Positions 36,341 to 46,716 of a stretch of 64,000 nt of DNA are shown here, one piece after another (position 1 is the first letter of the stretch; each line of letters begins with the position of its first letter). The DNA is from Opitutia bacterium (GTDB lineage: Bacteria > Verrucomicrobiota > Verrucomicrobiia > Opitutales > Opitutaceae), in the NCBI GenBank assembly GCA_016217545.1, contig JACRHT010000017.1:868001-932000 (forward strand). Reading direction: 5' to 3'. The position numbers and the translations under genes were made by a program. Below the pieces are notes generated by a model. The model was given only the letters and a program-made list of their open reading frames with translations. It was not told the DNA's origin and made no database searches.

Positions 36341-36847
36341 TTAGCTGGCGTCGGGGCCGAAATACTCGGCGAAGTTGCGTGGGGTTTCGTAGAGGCGCAC
36401 GCAATGCAGGCGCGCGTGCGGGAGATTGATGTGCGGGGCGATCTCGTTCCAGAACGCGATCACGAGGTTCTCGGTCGAGGGAATGATGCCGCGAAGGAAA
36501 TCGACCTCGTCGTTCAGGTTGCGGTGGTCGCACTTGTCGACGATCGCGCGCTGGAGGATGCGCTTCAGCTCGGCGAGGTCCATGAGGTAGCCGGTCACCG
36601 GATCGGGGCGGCCGCGCAGCGAAACCTCGAGCACGTAGTTGTGGCCGTGCCAGTGCGGGTTCGTGCAGAGGCCGTATTGCTGCTGGTTCCAAGCGAGGCT
36701 CTTCGTCGGGTTGTAGAGCCGGTGCGCGGAGTTGAAGTGCACCTGGCGCGTAATGGTCACGACGCCATCGAGCACGCGCACGGACGCCGGCTGGGCCGCG
36801 CGGGCGGTGGCGGGACGTCGGGAACGGGCGGTGCGTTTCGCGGGCAT
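36341..36847 (-). CDS. queD: 6-pyruvoyl-tetrahydropterin synthase / QueD family
   Basis: A 168-residue protein with about 28 residues of basic leader before a PTPS domain. The zinc ligands appear in VHFNSAHRL (H42) and WHGHNY (H67, H69), with catalytic Cys61 in [12 protein letters not shown]. The Asp/His/Glu triad is in [10 protein letters not shown] and STENL. QueD makes 6-carboxytetrahydropterin, an intermediate of 7-deazaguanine/queuosine biosynthesis; retention of the Cys argues against the folate-only PTPS-III form. Upstream of folE2, which would supply its substrate. ATG at 36847. Confidence 0.88.
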   Translation of the reverse strand: MPAKRTARSRRPATARAAQPASVRVLDGVVTITRQVHFNSAHRLYNPTKSLAWNQQQYGLCTNPHWHGHNYVLEVSLRGRPDPVTGYLMDLAELKRILQRAIVDKCDHRNLNDEVDFLRGIIPSTENLVIAFWNEIAPHINLPHARLHCVRLYETPRNFAEYFGPDAS

Positions 36848-36971
36848 GGAGGGACGAGCCAAGCCAGTTTCCCCGCCGCGTCAACTGCGCCGCCCGGGAC
36901 GCGGCCCCGCTCCGGTCAAGTTCGCCGTTGCCGGGTCCGGCGCCGCTCGCGACGATGGACCTCCGGCCGCC

Positions 36972-37817
36972 ATGAAAATCCGCAAAGCCCTCATCACCGC
37001 CGCGAACCCCAAGCAGCGCGCCCTGCCCTTGCAAACGCTCGTCGACCGCGACGGCGAAACGAAATCCGCCCTCCAGATCGTGCTCGCTGAAGCGGCCAGC
37101 GCCGGGATCGAGGAATTCGCCGTCGTCGTGTGCCCCGGCGACGAGGCCGCCTATGCCGCCGCTTGCGGGCCGCTGCGCGACCGCGTGCGCTTCGTCCCGC
37201 AAAATGAACCACGCGGCTACGGGCACGCCCTGCTTTGCGGTCGCGAATTCTGCGGCACCGATGCCTTCCTTCACCTCGTCGGCGACCACTTGCATGTCGC
37301 CTCGGGTGCCGTGAGCTGCGCCCGCCAGCTGATCGATGCCGCCGCACAGGAAAACGCGCCGGTGTCCGCCGTGCAGCCCACGCGCGAGAGTCTCCTCACT
37401 TCCTACGGCGCCATCGGCGGCCACCTCGTTGGCAACGGCGAGCGCTCGCTCTACCAAATCGAGACCGTCCTCGAAAAACCGACGCCCACCCTCGCCGAGC
37501 AACAGCTTATCGTCCCCGGCCTGCGCGCCGGGTTCTACCTCTGTTTCTTCGGCCTGCATGCGCTCGACGGCGAAATCTTCACCTTGCTCGAAGAGCGGCG
37601 CGCCGCCGCGCCGGACGCCGCGCTCGGCCTGTCGCCCGCCCTCCACGCGCTCGCCGCGAAACGCCGCTACCTCGCGCTCGCCCTCGCCGGCCGCCGCTAC
37701 GACATCGGCGCGCCCTACGGCCTGCTCACGGCGCAACTCGCGCTCTCGCTCGCCGGCCGCGACCGCGACCTCGTGCTCACGCAGGTGATCGAACTGCTCG
37801 CTATCCGCGCCAACTAA
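36972..37817 (+). CDS. sugar nucleotidyltransferase (GalU-like)
   Basis: A 281-residue protein with a GalU/RmlA-type Rossmann start: [28 protein letters not shown], then [24 protein letters not shown] and VGDHLHVA. These match UTP-glucose-1-phosphate uridylyltransferase elements, although the usual GxGTRxxP loop is replaced by [10 protein letters not shown]. It may make an NDP-hexose or be regulatory. The next gene starts 3 bases after its stop and carries another nucleotidyltransferase domain, so the two probably act in one pathway. Confidence 0.78.
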   Translation: MKIRKALITAANPKQRALPLQTLVDRDGETKSALQIVLAEAASAGIEEFAVVVCPGDEAAYAAACGPLRDRVRFVPQNEPRGYGHALLCGREFCGTDAFLHLVGDHLHVASGAVSCARQLIDAAAQENAPVSAVQPTRESLLTSYGAIGGHLVGNGERSLYQIETVLEKPTPTLAEQQLIVPGLRAGFYLCFFGLHALDGEIFTLLEERRAAAPDAALGLSPALHALAAKRRYLALALAGRRYDIGAPYGLLTAQLALSLAGRDRDLVLTQVIELLAIRAN

Positions 37818-37820
37818 GCC

Positions 37821-40800
37821 ATGACGCCGCGGATCACCGACATCATCGCCGGCGCGGAGCCCGCGCTGCGCGACCTCGCCCTCGAACGCTGGTGCGCCGG
37901 CCGCTCCGTCGCCGAGCTTCTCGCCGCCTGCGCCGAGCTCGAGGCCTTCCGCCGTCGCGAGACGAACCTCTACCACCGCGTGCGCGCGTTGTTTTTCCTC
38001 GCCGCGATCCACCGCTACGAGCTGCCCGCCCGCGCCGGCTACGCCCGCACGGGACGCGTGCCGCAAAAGGGTTTTGCCCAGCTGCTCGACCGACGCTTCG
38101 AGGAGGCAATCTCGCACTTCCAGGCCGCCTTCGCCGAGCAGGGCGCGAACGAGACGCTCTCCTCCGCGCTCGCCGCCGCGTATCACCAGCTCGCGTTTCA
38201 AACCCTCGCCGACCAAGTGCGCCGCACCGTGCGCTCCACGCGCGGCAACGCCTGGATGTTCCGCCTCGGCCATCCGCTCGACCAGCCGCTGCGGGTCCAT
38301 CCGGAGCTGCTGCGACGCGAGCACGCCGCCGCGCCCTTCCCCGTCCTGCGCGAATGCACGCCCGTGCGCATGGACCTCACGCACTGCGGCTGGAGCGACA
38401 TCTTTTTCCTCGGGATGGATTTTCCGGAAGGCGCGCGCGTGCTCAACATCTCCATCGATCTCGGCGTCCACGGCCGCGACGCGGCGCCGCGTCCGCCGGT
38501 CGAAGCCTACTTCCGCGTCATCGACGAACCCGTCATCCGCCTCGCGAGCGTCGACCTTGAGGCGAGCGCGCGACTCGAGAAACTCGACGACGTCTTCGAT
38601 TTCGGCCGCGACTATCTCGGCTTGCTCAAGGCCGCGATCATCGCCGCCGGCCTCGTTCCTCCGGGCATCGAAAGCTCGGGCACGCAGCTCGCCGACCTGC
38701 TCGCGCGCATCTTCGGCCCCGGCCGCGGCTTCGAGCTGGTCAGCAACGTCAACCGCATCCCCAAGGGCTCGCGCCTCGCCGTCTCCACCAATCTCCTCGG
38801 CGCGCTCATCGGCGTGTGCATGCGCGCCACCAGCCAGATCGCGTCGCTCTCCGGCCCCATGACCGAGCCCGAGCGCCGCATGGTCGCCGCCCGCGCCATC
38901 CTCGGCGAATGGCTCGGCGGCTCCGGCGGCGGTTGGCAGGACTCCGGCGGCCTTTGGCCCGGCATCAAGCTGATCGAAGGCGCCGTCGCGCGCCCGGGTG
39001 ACGCCGAACACGGCACCAGCCGCGGCTGCCTTCTCCCGCGCCACACGCTGCTCGGCCCCGACCGCGTGCCGGCCGAGGCGCGAAAAAAACTCCAGGACTC
39101 GCTCGTGCTGGTCCACGGCGGCATGGCGCAAAACGTCGGCCCGATCCTCGAAATGGTGACCGAGAAATACCTGCTGCGCAGCGACGCCGCTTGGCGCGCC
39201 CGCGGGCAAGCCGTCGCCACGCTCGACGAGATCCTCGCGCTCCTCGCTCGCGGAGACATCCGCGCGCTCGGTCGCGCGTTGACCGACAATTTCTTCGGCC
39301 CGCTCCACACGATCATCCCGTGGGTGACGACCTCCTACACCGAGCAGCTCATCGAAAAAGTCCGCGCCGCGTTCGGCGACGACTTCTGGGGTTTCTGGAT
39401 GCTCGGCGGCATGTCCGGCGGCGGCATGGGCTTCATCTTCGCGCCGGAGAAGAAACGCGCCGGCCAGGAATTTCTCCAGCGCACGATGCTCGAGACGAAG
39501 CGCGAGCTCGCCGCCGCGCTGCCGTTCGCGATGGACCCGGTGGTCTACGACTTCGCCATCAACGAGCACGGCTCCGTCGCCTCGCTGCTCGCCGGTCCCG
39601 CCGCGCTGCTGCCCGTCGGCTACTATCAGGCCGCGATGCCCGCCGTCCTGCGCCGCGAGGTTCGCGACCTCTCCGCGCGCGAACGCAGCGACGTCCAGCA
39701 ATTCACCGCCGCCGCACGCACGCTGCCCGAATATTCCTCCGCGCTGCCCACATTGCTCGACCGCCTGCTGCCGTCGGCGGCGGACAAGGACGACGCAGCG
39801 CAGCAACTCCACGCACAACTCACCGCGAACGGCTTCGATCCCGTCCAGCACGAGCAAATCCGCGCCGACCTCCGCAACGGCCGCATCGGTCTCGCGATGA
39901 ACCGTCTGCCGACCACGACGCGCATCGACGACGTGCCCGCCCGCGAACTCTTCGACGCCACGCGCGTCGACGCCGCGCATCGCGCCGCCGGCGAGGCCGC
40001 GCTCCGTCGCGGCGAGGTCGCCGTCGTCACCTACGCCGCCGGCGTCGGCAGCCGCTGGACGCAGGGCGCCGGCGTGGTGAAGGGCCTGCACCCGTTCGCG
40101 AAATTCTCCGGCCGCCACCGCAGTTTCATCGAGGTCCATCTCGCCAAGACGCGCCACCTCGCCCGCGCGCACGGCGCGACGATTCCCCACGTGTTCACCA
40201 CGAGCCATCTGACCCACGCGCCGATCGAGTCCCGCTTGCGCCAGCTCGTGGGCGACGCACTCGGCCGCGACGTCTGGCTCTCGCCGGGCCGCTCGATCGG
40301 CCTGCGCCTCGTGCCGACCGTGCGCGACCTCCACTTCGCGTGGGAGGAGACCGCGCAGCAGCGTCTCGACGAACAGAAGCAGAAAATGCGCGACAGCGTG
40401 CGCGCCGCGCTGACGAACTGGGCGCGCGCGACCGGCGAAGGCGCCGACTACACGGACAACCTGCCCGCGCAGTGCCTGCATCCCGTCGGCCACTGGTTCG
40501 AGATTCCCAATCTCCTCAAGAACGGCGTGCTCGCCCGCCTGCTCGCCGCGCATCCGCAGCTCCGCACGCTCGTCGTGCACAACATCGACACGCTCGGCGC
40601 CACGCCCGATCCCGCGATGGTCGACTGGTTCCAATCCGCCGGCACCACGCTCGGCTGGGAAGTCATCACGCGCCGGATCGACGATCACGGCGGCGGCCTC
40701 GCACGGGTCGACGACCGCGTGCGCCTCGTCGAAGGCCTCGCCCTGCCGCGCGAGGAGGACGAGTTCGCGCTGACCTACTACAACACGAACACCTGCTGGA

Positions 40801-41141
40801 TCGACCTCGACCGCCTGCTCGCGCTCTTCTCCCTTACTCGCGCCGATCTCGCCGATGCGGAAAAATGCGCCGCCGCCGTCCGCACGCTCGGCGCTCGCCT
40901 GCCGACTTACGTCACGCTCAAGGACGTGAAGAAGCGCTGGGGTCACGGCCAGGAGGACGTCTATCCCGTCGCGCAGTTCGAAAAACTCTGGGGCGACATG
41001 ACCGCCCTGTCCGAGTGCTCCAACACCTTCGCCCTCGTCTCGCGCCTCCGCGGGCAGCAACTGAAGGACCAGGCGCAACTCGACGGCTGGGCCCGCGACG
41101 GCTCCGCCGCCGCGATCGGCGAGCTCTGCGACTTCTCCTGA
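37821..41141 (+). CDS. bifunctional GHMP sugar kinase / UDP-sugar pyrophosphorylase-like fusion
   Basis: An 1106-residue protein. The N-terminal 175 residues are helical and unknown. GHMP kinase motifs follow: [17 protein letters not shown] (about 180), [19 protein letters not shown] (about 313-332), [12 protein letters not shown] (about 367) and [12 protein letters not shown] (about 529). The layout resembles L-fucokinase. From about 730 to the end lies a UDPGP-type nucleotidyltransferase ([11 protein letters not shown], then [20 protein letters not shown]). This is kinase then pyrophosphorylase, the reverse order of Bacteroides FKP. It would phosphorylate a free sugar and convert it to an NDP-sugar (inference). 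It is paired with the GalU-like gene 3 bases upstream. Confidence 0.8.
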   Translation: MTPRITDIIAGAEPALRDLALERWCAGRSVAELLAACAELEAFRRRETNLYHRVRALFFLAAIHRYELPARAGYARTGRVPQKGFAQLLDRRFEEAISHFQAAFAEQGANETLSSALAAAYHQLAFQTLADQVRRTVRSTRGNAWMFRLGHPLDQPLRVHPELLRREHAAAPFPVLRECTPVRMDLTHCGWSDIFFLGMDFPEGARVLNISIDLGVHGRDAAPRPPVEAYFRVIDEPVIRLASVDLEASARLEKLDDVFDFGRDYLGLLKAAIIAAGLVPPGIESSGTQLADLLARIFGPGRGFELVSNVNRIPKGSRLAVSTNLLGALIGVCMRATSQIASLSGPMTEPERRMVAARAILGEWLGGSGGGWQDSGGLWPGIKLIEGAVARPGDAEHGTSRGCLLPRHTLLGPDRVPAEARKKLQDSLVLVHGGMAQNVGPILEMVTEKYLLRSDAAWRARGQAVATLDEILALLARGDIRALGRALTDNFFGPLHTIIPWVTTSYTEQLIEKVRAAFGDDFWGFWMLGGMSGGGMGFIFAPEKKRAGQEFLQRTMLETKRELAAALPFAMDPVVYDFAINEHGSVASLLAGPAALLPVGYYQAAMPAVLRREVRDLSARERSDVQQFTAAARTLPEYSSALPTLLDRLLPSAADKDDAAQQLHAQLTANGFDPVQHEQIRADLRNGRIGLAMNRLPTTTRIDDVPARELFDATRVDAAHRAAGEAALRRGEVAVVTYAAGVGSRWTQGAGVVKGLHPFAKFSGRHRSFIEVHLAKTRHLARAHGATIPHVFTTSHLTHAPIESRLRQLVGDALGRDVWLSPGRSIGLRLVPTVRDLHFAWEETAQQRLDEQKQKMRDSVRAALTNWARATGEGADYTDNLPAQCLHPVGHWFEIPNLLKNGVLARLLAAHPQLRTLVVHNIDTLGATPDPAMVDWFQSAGTTLGWEVITRRIDDHGGGLARVDDRVRLVEGLALPREEDEFALTYYNTNTCWIDLDRLLALFSLTRADLADAEKCAAAVRTLGARLPTYVTLKDVKKRWGHGQEDVYPVAQFEKLWGDMTALSECSNTFALVSRLRGQQLKDQAQLDGWARDGSAAAIGELCDFS

Positions 41142-41199
41142 ATGCCGCCGGCGCCACGCACCGCCGGCTCCCCATTCGCCCCCACGTCTATCGGAATCG

Positions 41200-41216
41200 G
41201 TCACCTAATCGGTGAC
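41200..41216. repeat. TAAT-core palindrome
   Basis: GTCACC-TAATC-GGTGAC, 6-bp arms, in the gap before the MBL gene. Related to the palindrome at 53642-53666, which has a perfect GTCACCTAATAGGTGAC core. Confidence 0.6.
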
Positions 41217-41358
41217 AATTCGCTCGGCGCCAACTCGGCGCGTCGGGCGAAGACCTTCGGCACGACGCGCCGCGCGAAGGCCAAACGCACGGCGGGCGTG
41301 GAGCGATTCCGGACTTTTCCCTTGCTCCGCGCCGCGCGCGCGCCGCTCAATCGCCGCG

Positions 41359-42156
41359 ATGCCCGTGCGCTTTCGCATTCTCGGCAGCGGCAGCAACGGC
41401 AACGCCGCTCTCCTCACCACCGACGACACGCGGGTGCTCGTCGACGCCGGCTTCTCCGCGCGCCGGCTCGGCGAGATGCTGGCCGCCGCCGGCGAGTCGC
41501 TCGAGCGCATCGACGCCATTTTCCTGACGCACGAGCACGGCGACCATGCCTCCGGACTGGGCGGCCTCGCGAAGCACCCAAACATCCGCGTCTTCGCGAA
41601 CCACGGCACGGCGCAGGCCGTGCAGCGCACGCTCAAGCACCGCGCCAACTGGCAGGTCTTCGAGACCGGCGCGACGTTCCGCTTCCGCGACCTTGAGGTC
41701 AGCGCGTTCTCGGTGCCGCACGACGCGCAGGATCCGGTCGGGTTCTTCATCTCGCACGGCCAGGAGGGCGACCTCTTCGCTCCGCGCCGCACGCTCGCTT
41801 GGCTCACCGACCTCGGCCACGCGCCGCAACACGTGCGCGAGCGCGTGCGCGACGCCGACGTGCTCGTGATTGAGGCGAACTACTGCCCGCGCCTGCTCGA
41901 GGCCGACACGAAGCGCCCGTGGTCGGTGAAACAGCGCATCAACGGCCGGCACGGCCACCTCTCCAACGAAGCCGCGCGGGAGCTGCTGCAATCGGTGGCG
42001 AACCCGCGCTGGCGCCACGTGTTTTTCGCGCACCTCAGCCGCGACTGCAATTCGCCGGCCGCCGTCGAAGCCGCGTGCGGTCCCGCGCTCGCGGCGCTGC
42101 GGTGCAACTTCTCGGTCGTCGCCCCGGGCGGCGCGAGCGAGCCGTTGGAGTTTTAG
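41359..42156 (+). CDS. MBL-fold metallo-hydrolase (YycJ/WalJ-like)
   Basis: A 265-residue metallo-beta-lactamase-fold protein. RILGSGSNGNAALL opens the fold; the HxHxDH motif is LTHEHGDHASGL. WLTDLGHAP, EANYCPRLL and FFAHLSRDCNSP follow, as in the YycJ/WalJ group. These enzymes are putative nucleases or phosphodiesterases, linked to DNA or cell-wall control. ATG at 41359 is the first start just before the conserved RILGSGSNGN. Stands alone. Confidence 0.9.
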   Translation: MPVRFRILGSGSNGNAALLTTDDTRVLVDAGFSARRLGEMLAAAGESLERIDAIFLTHEHGDHASGLGGLAKHPNIRVFANHGTAQAVQRTLKHRANWQVFETGATFRFRDLEVSAFSVPHDAQDPVGFFISHGQEGDLFAPRRTLAWLTDLGHAPQHVRERVRDADVLVIEANYCPRLLEADTKRPWSVKQRINGRHGHLSNEAARELLQSVANPRWRHVFFAHLSRDCNSPAAVEAACGPALAALRCNFSVVAPGGASEPLEF

Positions 42157-42211
42157 GCGAAAACAGAAACGCCGTCCCGCGGGCCGGCGTCGGAGGGGGA
42201 TGGCGCGCGCG

Positions 42212-43687
42212 TCAGGCCTTGGCCGGCTTCTGCGCCTTGCTCTCGTTTTCCTCGATGTATTTCCGGGTGGCCGCCGGCAGCTCGTGCCACATGCGCCAGG
42301 CGATGAACGCGCCGACGAGCGCGAAGGGCATGAGGAAGATCGGCCACCAGCGCCAGCTGTTGGCGGAGAGGTAGCCGACGCAGATCGATTGGATGCCGCT
42401 GCCAAGATAGACGCAGCCGTCGACGATGCCCGAGCAGGTCGCCGTCGCCTTGCGGCCGCCGAAATCCGCCGCCGCCGTGCCCGACATCAGCGAGTGCACG
42501 CCGGTGACGGCCGCGACGATGAGCAGTGCAGCAACGCCGACGAGCCACGGCATCGAGAAGATGAACATGGCCATGACCGCCGCCATCATGAGCATGAAGC
42601 ACGAAAACAATGCCGCCGGCGGTCCGCGGCGGGATTGGAAATACTTGTCGGAGATGAGGCCTCCCGCGAAACCACCCACGATGCCGAAGATGCAGAGTAG
42701 CAGGCCCCAGTTGTTGAGGATGCCCTCGGCCCCCTTTTGCGGCACGTCGTGCGCGAAGACCGTATACCACTGCATGATGCCGTTGCGGAGCACGCCGGAG
42801 GTCAGTTCGACGCCGGCGACGAGGAGCATGATCGGACTGCCGAAGACTTTTTTCAGCAGATCCATCGTGGTGTATTCCTCGTGCATGTGACCGGAGGACG
42901 CGTCGTGGGTGTCGAGGTGCGGGAAACCGGCGTCCTCGGGCAGTTCCTTGATCAGCCAGGCATCGAGTGCCATCCAGATGATGAGCAGCGCCGCCGGCAC
43001 GAAGAACACGGTCCAAGTCGCATCGACATGGACGCCGTCAGGCATGAAGAGCGCGCGGAGCGTATCTTGCAGCCAGCCGACGTTCCACGTCGGGCTCTTC
43101 CTCGTCATCTCGATGAGCGCGCGGCCCCAATCGAAGGCGAAATACACGCCGAACGAAATGAGCGTGCCGAAGATCGCGCCGAACACGCCGCGCTCGCGGA
43201 CGTGGAACCAGTTCGCCTTCACCTTGATGATCGAGACGGCGCCGTAGCTCTGGAAATACATGTTGAGCGCGTAGACGATCGAGAACACCACGACCAAGTT
43301 GAACTGCGCGCGGTCCGTCACCGCCATCCACGTGAGGACGCCCATCGCGATGTTCGCGATCGCCGAGCCGGCGGCGGCGATGAGGATGCCGGCCTTGCCA
43401 CCGATCTTGTCGACGAGCGGGCCGTTCACGAGGAACGAAAGACCGTAGGTGATCGTGCCCGCCGCGAAGATGAGGCCGAAGTCCTCGTTCGTCATCCGCG
43501 CGCCGAAGGAATTCTTCGCCACCGTGAGGTTGTAGCGCCCCATGTAGAGGAACGCATACGTCATCCCAAGCGGGAACCAGTTGATGAACCGCCGGCTCAG
43601 GAACCACGGGCCGTGCTTGAGCGGGTTGTTGTAGAAGTAGATGCCGACGACACAGAGTAGGCAGAGGGCGACGATGCTGAGCGACAT
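42212..43687 (-). CDS. MFS organophosphate/hexose-phosphate antiporter (GlpT/UhpC-like)
   Basis: A 491-residue transporter with an extra N-terminal helix (VALCLLCVVGIYFY) before the 12-helix MFS core. Family marks: NWFPLGMTYAFLYMGRYNLTVA, where the MGRYN element is close to the GlpT/UhpT MxRxN, and FVNGPLVDKIGGKAGI (motif A-like). In the second half are GFAGGLISDKYFQSRRGP and SGIVDGCVYLGSGIQS. A central hydrophilic loop (DAWLIKELPEDAGFPHLD) separates the halves. It would exchange phosphate for a phosphorylated sugar or glycerol. Divergent from pyruvate kinase, with a 171-bp shared upstream region. Confidence 0.88.
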   Translation of the reverse strand: MSLSIVALCLLCVVGIYFYNNPLKHGPWFLSRRFINWFPLGMTYAFLYMGRYNLTVAKNSFGARMTNEDFGLIFAAGTITYGLSFLVNGPLVDKIGGKAGILIAAAGSAIANIAMGVLTWMAVTDRAQFNLVVVFSIVYALNMYFQSYGAVSIIKVKANWFHVRERGVFGAIFGTLISFGVYFAFDWGRALIEMTRKSPTWNVGWLQDTLRALFMPDGVHVDATWTVFFVPAALLIIWMALDAWLIKELPEDAGFPHLDTHDASSGHMHEEYTTMDLLKKVFGSPIMLLVAGVELTSGVLRNGIMQWYTVFAHDVPQKGAEGILNNWGLLLCIFGIVGGFAGGLISDKYFQSRRGPPAALFSCFMLMMAAVMAMFIFSMPWLVGVAALLIVAAVTGVHSLMSGTAAADFGGRKATATCSGIVDGCVYLGSGIQSICVGYLSANSWRWWPIFLMPFALVGAFIAWRMWHELPAATRKYIEENESKAQKPAKA

Positions 43688-43858
43688 GAGGGCGAGAGAA
43701 GAAGTGGGCCAACGACGCGAAACGCGCCTTTTTGTGTAGTGGAACCCCCGGGCATGGCACGGAAAAACTACTAACCGCCTGTAACAAATCGTTCCGCTCA
43801 TGGTGACACAGCCTTTTGCTTTGCACCGGCCCCCGGCCGGGCCTTCTTTTCGCCCCGC

Positions 43859-45292
43859 ATGACGCCCGTGCCTTTCCGCCGCACCAAAATCATCGCGACT
43901 CTCGGCCCCGCCACCGAGAGCGAAGCGATGCTCACGCAATTGATGGAGGCCGGCGTCGATGTCGTCCGCCTCAACATGGCGCACGCCAACCACGACTGGA
44001 CCCGCACCATCATCCGCCGCATCCGCGAGGTTTCGCGCAAATGCGGCCGCGAAGTCGCGATCATGATGGACATCAAGGGACCCGAGATCCGCACCGGCGA
44101 CGTCGCCCTCCCCATCGAGCTGAAGGCGGGCGAGATTTTCGACTTCTCCGTCAAACCCGACAACGAGACCGAACGCGCCGAGGAGGTCCGCTCCGTCGAC
44201 GTCAACTACCGCAATCTCGTCAACGACATCCGCGTCGGCGACACCGTCCTCGTCGACAGCGGCCTCATCCGCCTCGAGGTGCTCGAGAAAAACGACACGC
44301 GCATCCGCTGCCGTGTGCTCACTCCGGGTGAGCTGAAGTCCCGCCGCCACATCAACCTCCCGGGCGTGCGGGTGAATCTCCCGTCCTTCACGGAAAAGGA
44401 CCGCGGCGACACGCTCGTCGGCATCCAGGAAGGCATCGACTTCGTCGCGCTGTCCTTCGTCCGCGAAGGCAGCGACGTGCACGACCTCCGCACTTTCCTC
44501 AAGCAACACGGCTCGGCCGCGCGCATCATCGCCAAGATCGAGGACCAATCCGCCATCGAGCACCTCGAGGAAATCATCCGCGCCACCGACGTCCTCATGG
44601 TCGCCCGCGGCGATCTCGGCATCGAGATCCCCCTCGAAGACCTCCCCGTCGTCCAGCGCCGCTCCGTCTCCATCTGCCTCGCCATCGGACGCCCCGTCAT
44701 CATCGCCACCCACATGCTCGAGTCGATGATCGGCCAGCCGATGCCCACTCGCGCCGAGATCACCGACGTCGCCAACGCCGTCTACGAACGCGCCGACTGC
44801 GTCATGCTCTCCGGCGAAACCACCGTCGGCAAATACCCCCTCGAGTGCGTCGCCATCCTCGACAAGATCTCCCGCCGCATCGAACAGGAGATGGCCGCCG
44901 ACATCGAGGAACCCGCCGTCTTCATCGCCGAGCGCATGAAGCTCCTCCGCTCCGCCGTCATCATGGCCAACGAGCTGCCGAACTCCTCGCTGCTCTGCTT
45001 CACGCGCCGCGGCATCACCGCCGCCGGCCTCGCCGCCCACCGCCCCACCTGCGCGCCGATCCTCGCCGTCACCGACTCGATCGACACGCTGCGCCACCTG
45101 AAGATCGTCCGCGGCGTCGAACCCTATCTCCTCCACCCCTTCGGCGATCCGGAAAAAACCCTCGAGCGCGCCGTCTCCGCCCTGCGCAAACTCGGCCGCC
45201 TCAACGCCGGCGACAAAATCGTCATCGTCTCCGACATCACCACCGAGACGAATCAGCGCGTCGACAGCATCCAGCTCCGCACCGTCGAGTAA
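43859..45292 (+). CDS. pyk: pyruvate kinase
   Basis: A 477-residue glycolytic enzyme making pyruvate and ATP from PEP and ADP. RRTKIIATLGPATES opens the barrel. The PEP/metal sites are in MMDIKGPEIRTGDV, FVALSFVREGSDV and IIAKIEDQSAIEHL; MVARGDLGIEIP is the signature. The C-terminal allosteric domain is present (VAILDKISRRIEQEMA onward). Normal length. The start ATG lies 171 bp from the divergent transporter gene, so both may be regulated together. Confidence 0.96.
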   Translation: MTPVPFRRTKIIATLGPATESEAMLTQLMEAGVDVVRLNMAHANHDWTRTIIRRIREVSRKCGREVAIMMDIKGPEIRTGDVALPIELKAGEIFDFSVKPDNETERAEEVRSVDVNYRNLVNDIRVGDTVLVDSGLIRLEVLEKNDTRIRCRVLTPGELKSRRHINLPGVRVNLPSFTEKDRGDTLVGIQEGIDFVALSFVREGSDVHDLRTFLKQHGSAARIIAKIEDQSAIEHLEEIIRATDVLMVARGDLGIEIPLEDLPVVQRRSVSICLAIGRPVIIATHMLESMIGQPMPTRAEITDVANAVYERADCVMLSGETTVGKYPLECVAILDKISRRIEQEMAADIEEPAVFIAERMKLLRSAVIMANELPNSSLLCFTRRGITAAGLAAHRPTCAPILAVTDSIDTLRHLKIVRGVEPYLLHPFGDPEKTLERAVSALRKLGRLNAGDKIVIVSDITTETNQRVDSIQLRTVE

Positions 45293-45372
45293 GGTCGCGC
45301 CGGACGAGCGGTGACGCACCGTTCGTCAACGTTCTATCGACACCGTGCGCAGCGCGTGTTCAATCCGCCGGC

Positions 45373-46062
45373 ATGTTACGTTGTGCGGTTTTGTTCACGC
45401 TCGTCGTTAGCCTCGCGCGCGCAGCCTTCCTCGCCCCAGACGCGCTCGATCCGCTCCAAGTCGTCCCGCCGCCGCCCGCCCCCGACTCCATCGTCGCCGA
45501 AGCCGAACGCGCCACGCTTGCCCTGCTCGCGCAGAACCGCACGCCCGAACAGGTCGCCCTCGCCCGCCGCTGGGAAAAATACGACGTCTTCAAGATGGTC
45601 CAGCCCGTCGTCGGTGACTGGGCGACGGCGCAGACGCTCCCGAAACTCGCGGCGTTCATCAAAAACTCCACCGGCGAAACGCGTCCCTTCACCGACCGCG
45701 CCAAGAACACCTACGCCCGCCTCCGGCCCCATCAGGACAACCCCGCGCTCGTCCTCGCCCTCGAAAACAAACCCGACGGCGCCTCCTACCCCAGCGGACA
45801 CTCCACCGCCGCTTGGCTGCACGCCACGCTGCTCGCCGCCGCGCTCCCGGAACACGCCGCCGAATTCACCCACCAAGCCGAGCTCGTCTGCCTCAGCCGC
45901 CTTTACGGCGGCGCGCATTATCCGAGCGACGTCGTCGCCGGCCGCCGCCTCGGCACCGCGATCGCACAGGCCATGCTGAAGTCCCCCGAGACCCAGCACG
46001 CTCTGGAGGAAATCCGCGCAGAATTCGCCGCCGCGCTCGCCGCGCACAAAAAAGCCGCATGA
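45373..46062 (+). CDS. class A acid phosphatase (PAP2, PhoN-like), secreted
   Basis: A 229-residue exported enzyme. A signal peptide (LRCAVLFTLVVSLARA) precedes a PAP2 domain with all three catalytic motifs: KNTYARLRP (K111, R118), PSGHST (140-145) and SRLYGGAHYPSD (175-186). These match nonspecific class A acid phosphatases, which release phosphate from diverse monoesters in the periplasm. ATG at 45373 starts the signal peptide. Stands alone between pyk and a REP hairpin. Confidence 0.94.
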   Translation: MLRCAVLFTLVVSLARAAFLAPDALDPLQVVPPPPAPDSIVAEAERATLALLAQNRTPEQVALARRWEKYDVFKMVQPVVGDWATAQTLPKLAAFIKNSTGETRPFTDRAKNTYARLRPHQDNPALVLALENKPDGASYPSGHSTAAWLHATLLAAALPEHAAEFTHQAELVCLSRLYGGAHYPSDVVAGRRLGTAIAQAMLKSPETQHALEEIRAEFAAALAAHKKAA

Positions 46063-46122
46063 GGCAGCCCGCGCTCTCCGAGCGAGGGTGCTCCGCCAAC
46101 GCATCGGCCCCTCGCCCTCCGG

Positions 46123-46146
46123 TAGGGGCGGTTGCCCCAACCGCCC
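46123..46146. repeat. REP hairpin, GTAGGGGCGGTTG family
   Basis: GGGCGGTTG (46126-46134), loop CCC, CAACCGCCC (46138-46146), preceded by TAGG. A single copy after the phosphatase gene. Confidence 0.75.
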
Positions 46147-46216
46147 TCAGCCGCTCCGCTCAAGTTCGTTTCCGCGCCGTCGCCCCCTGCGCCGCCGCAC
46201 GCCTCGGCTCGCCCGC

Positions 46217-46453
46217 TCAATCGCCGATCCGCGCAAACCGCACCACGCGCTGCCCGCCGACCTCGACGATCTCGCTCCACATCCCCGCGGGCCGCACCCA
46301 CGTGCCACGCTCGCCGTAGAGCGCCTGATAAACCACGAGCGGCTCCAGCGTCTCCGAATGCCGCGCCAGCCCGAGCACGCGATACTCGTTGCCCTTGTAG
46401 TGGCGGTAGAGTCCGGGTTTCGGTTCAGTCGGCAACGGCGGCAAATCGCTCAT
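46217..46453 (-). CDS. DUF1653 family protein
   Basis: A 78-residue protein matching the DUF1653 pattern throughout: [20 protein letters not shown], then [32 protein letters not shown] and VVRFARIG. The family folds as a small SH3-like beta-barrel and is common in bacteria; function unknown. ATG at 46453. The 263-bp region upstream contains the divergent CobW gene's leader. Confidence 0.9.
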   Translation of the reverse strand: MSDLPPLPTEPKPGLYRHYKGNEYRVLGLARHSETLEPLVVYQALYGERGTWVRPAGMWSEIVEVGGQRVVRFARIGD

Positions 46454-46669
46454 GGCCGCCAATCCACCGCGCCCCTCGCCGCAGCGCAAGCCTCCCCGCC
46501 ACCCGGCGAAAGTTCTTAATGAGCAACTTTGCTCGAACGCGTTGCGTCGTCTCGCGCTCGCGCGTCGTGCGGCCGCGCTCCGAACCGGAGCGACGCACCG
46601 CGCGCACGCCGCCTGCGACGTCTACGCGCCGCGCCGGTGCCGCAAGCCCCGCTTGCCTCTGCGCCCTTT

Positions 46670-46711
46670 CTGTCCTCTGTCTTCTGTTCTCCGTCCTCCG
46701 ATTTCCGTCCT
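46670..46711 (+). repeat. heptamer-periodic leader tract before the CobW-type gene
   Basis: Six in-register units, CTGTCCT, CTGTCTT, CTGTTCT, CCGTCCT, CCGATTT and CCGTCCT, then CCGAC and the ATG at 46717. This is the longest regular tract in the window. No purine-rich ribosome binding site is present. Confidence 0.9.
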
Positions 46712-46716
46712 CCGAC

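Noticed and set aside
35295-41204. A very long open frame on the minus strand across the kinase fusion region
   Set aside because: Beyond the folE2 part (35295-36275) it is antisense to clearly conserved plus-strand genes, has no start or domain support, and is a GC-rich codon artefact.
42212-45319. A long minus-strand open frame through pyruvate kinase
   Set aside because: Only 42212-43687 has transporter character; the rest is antisense to pyk.
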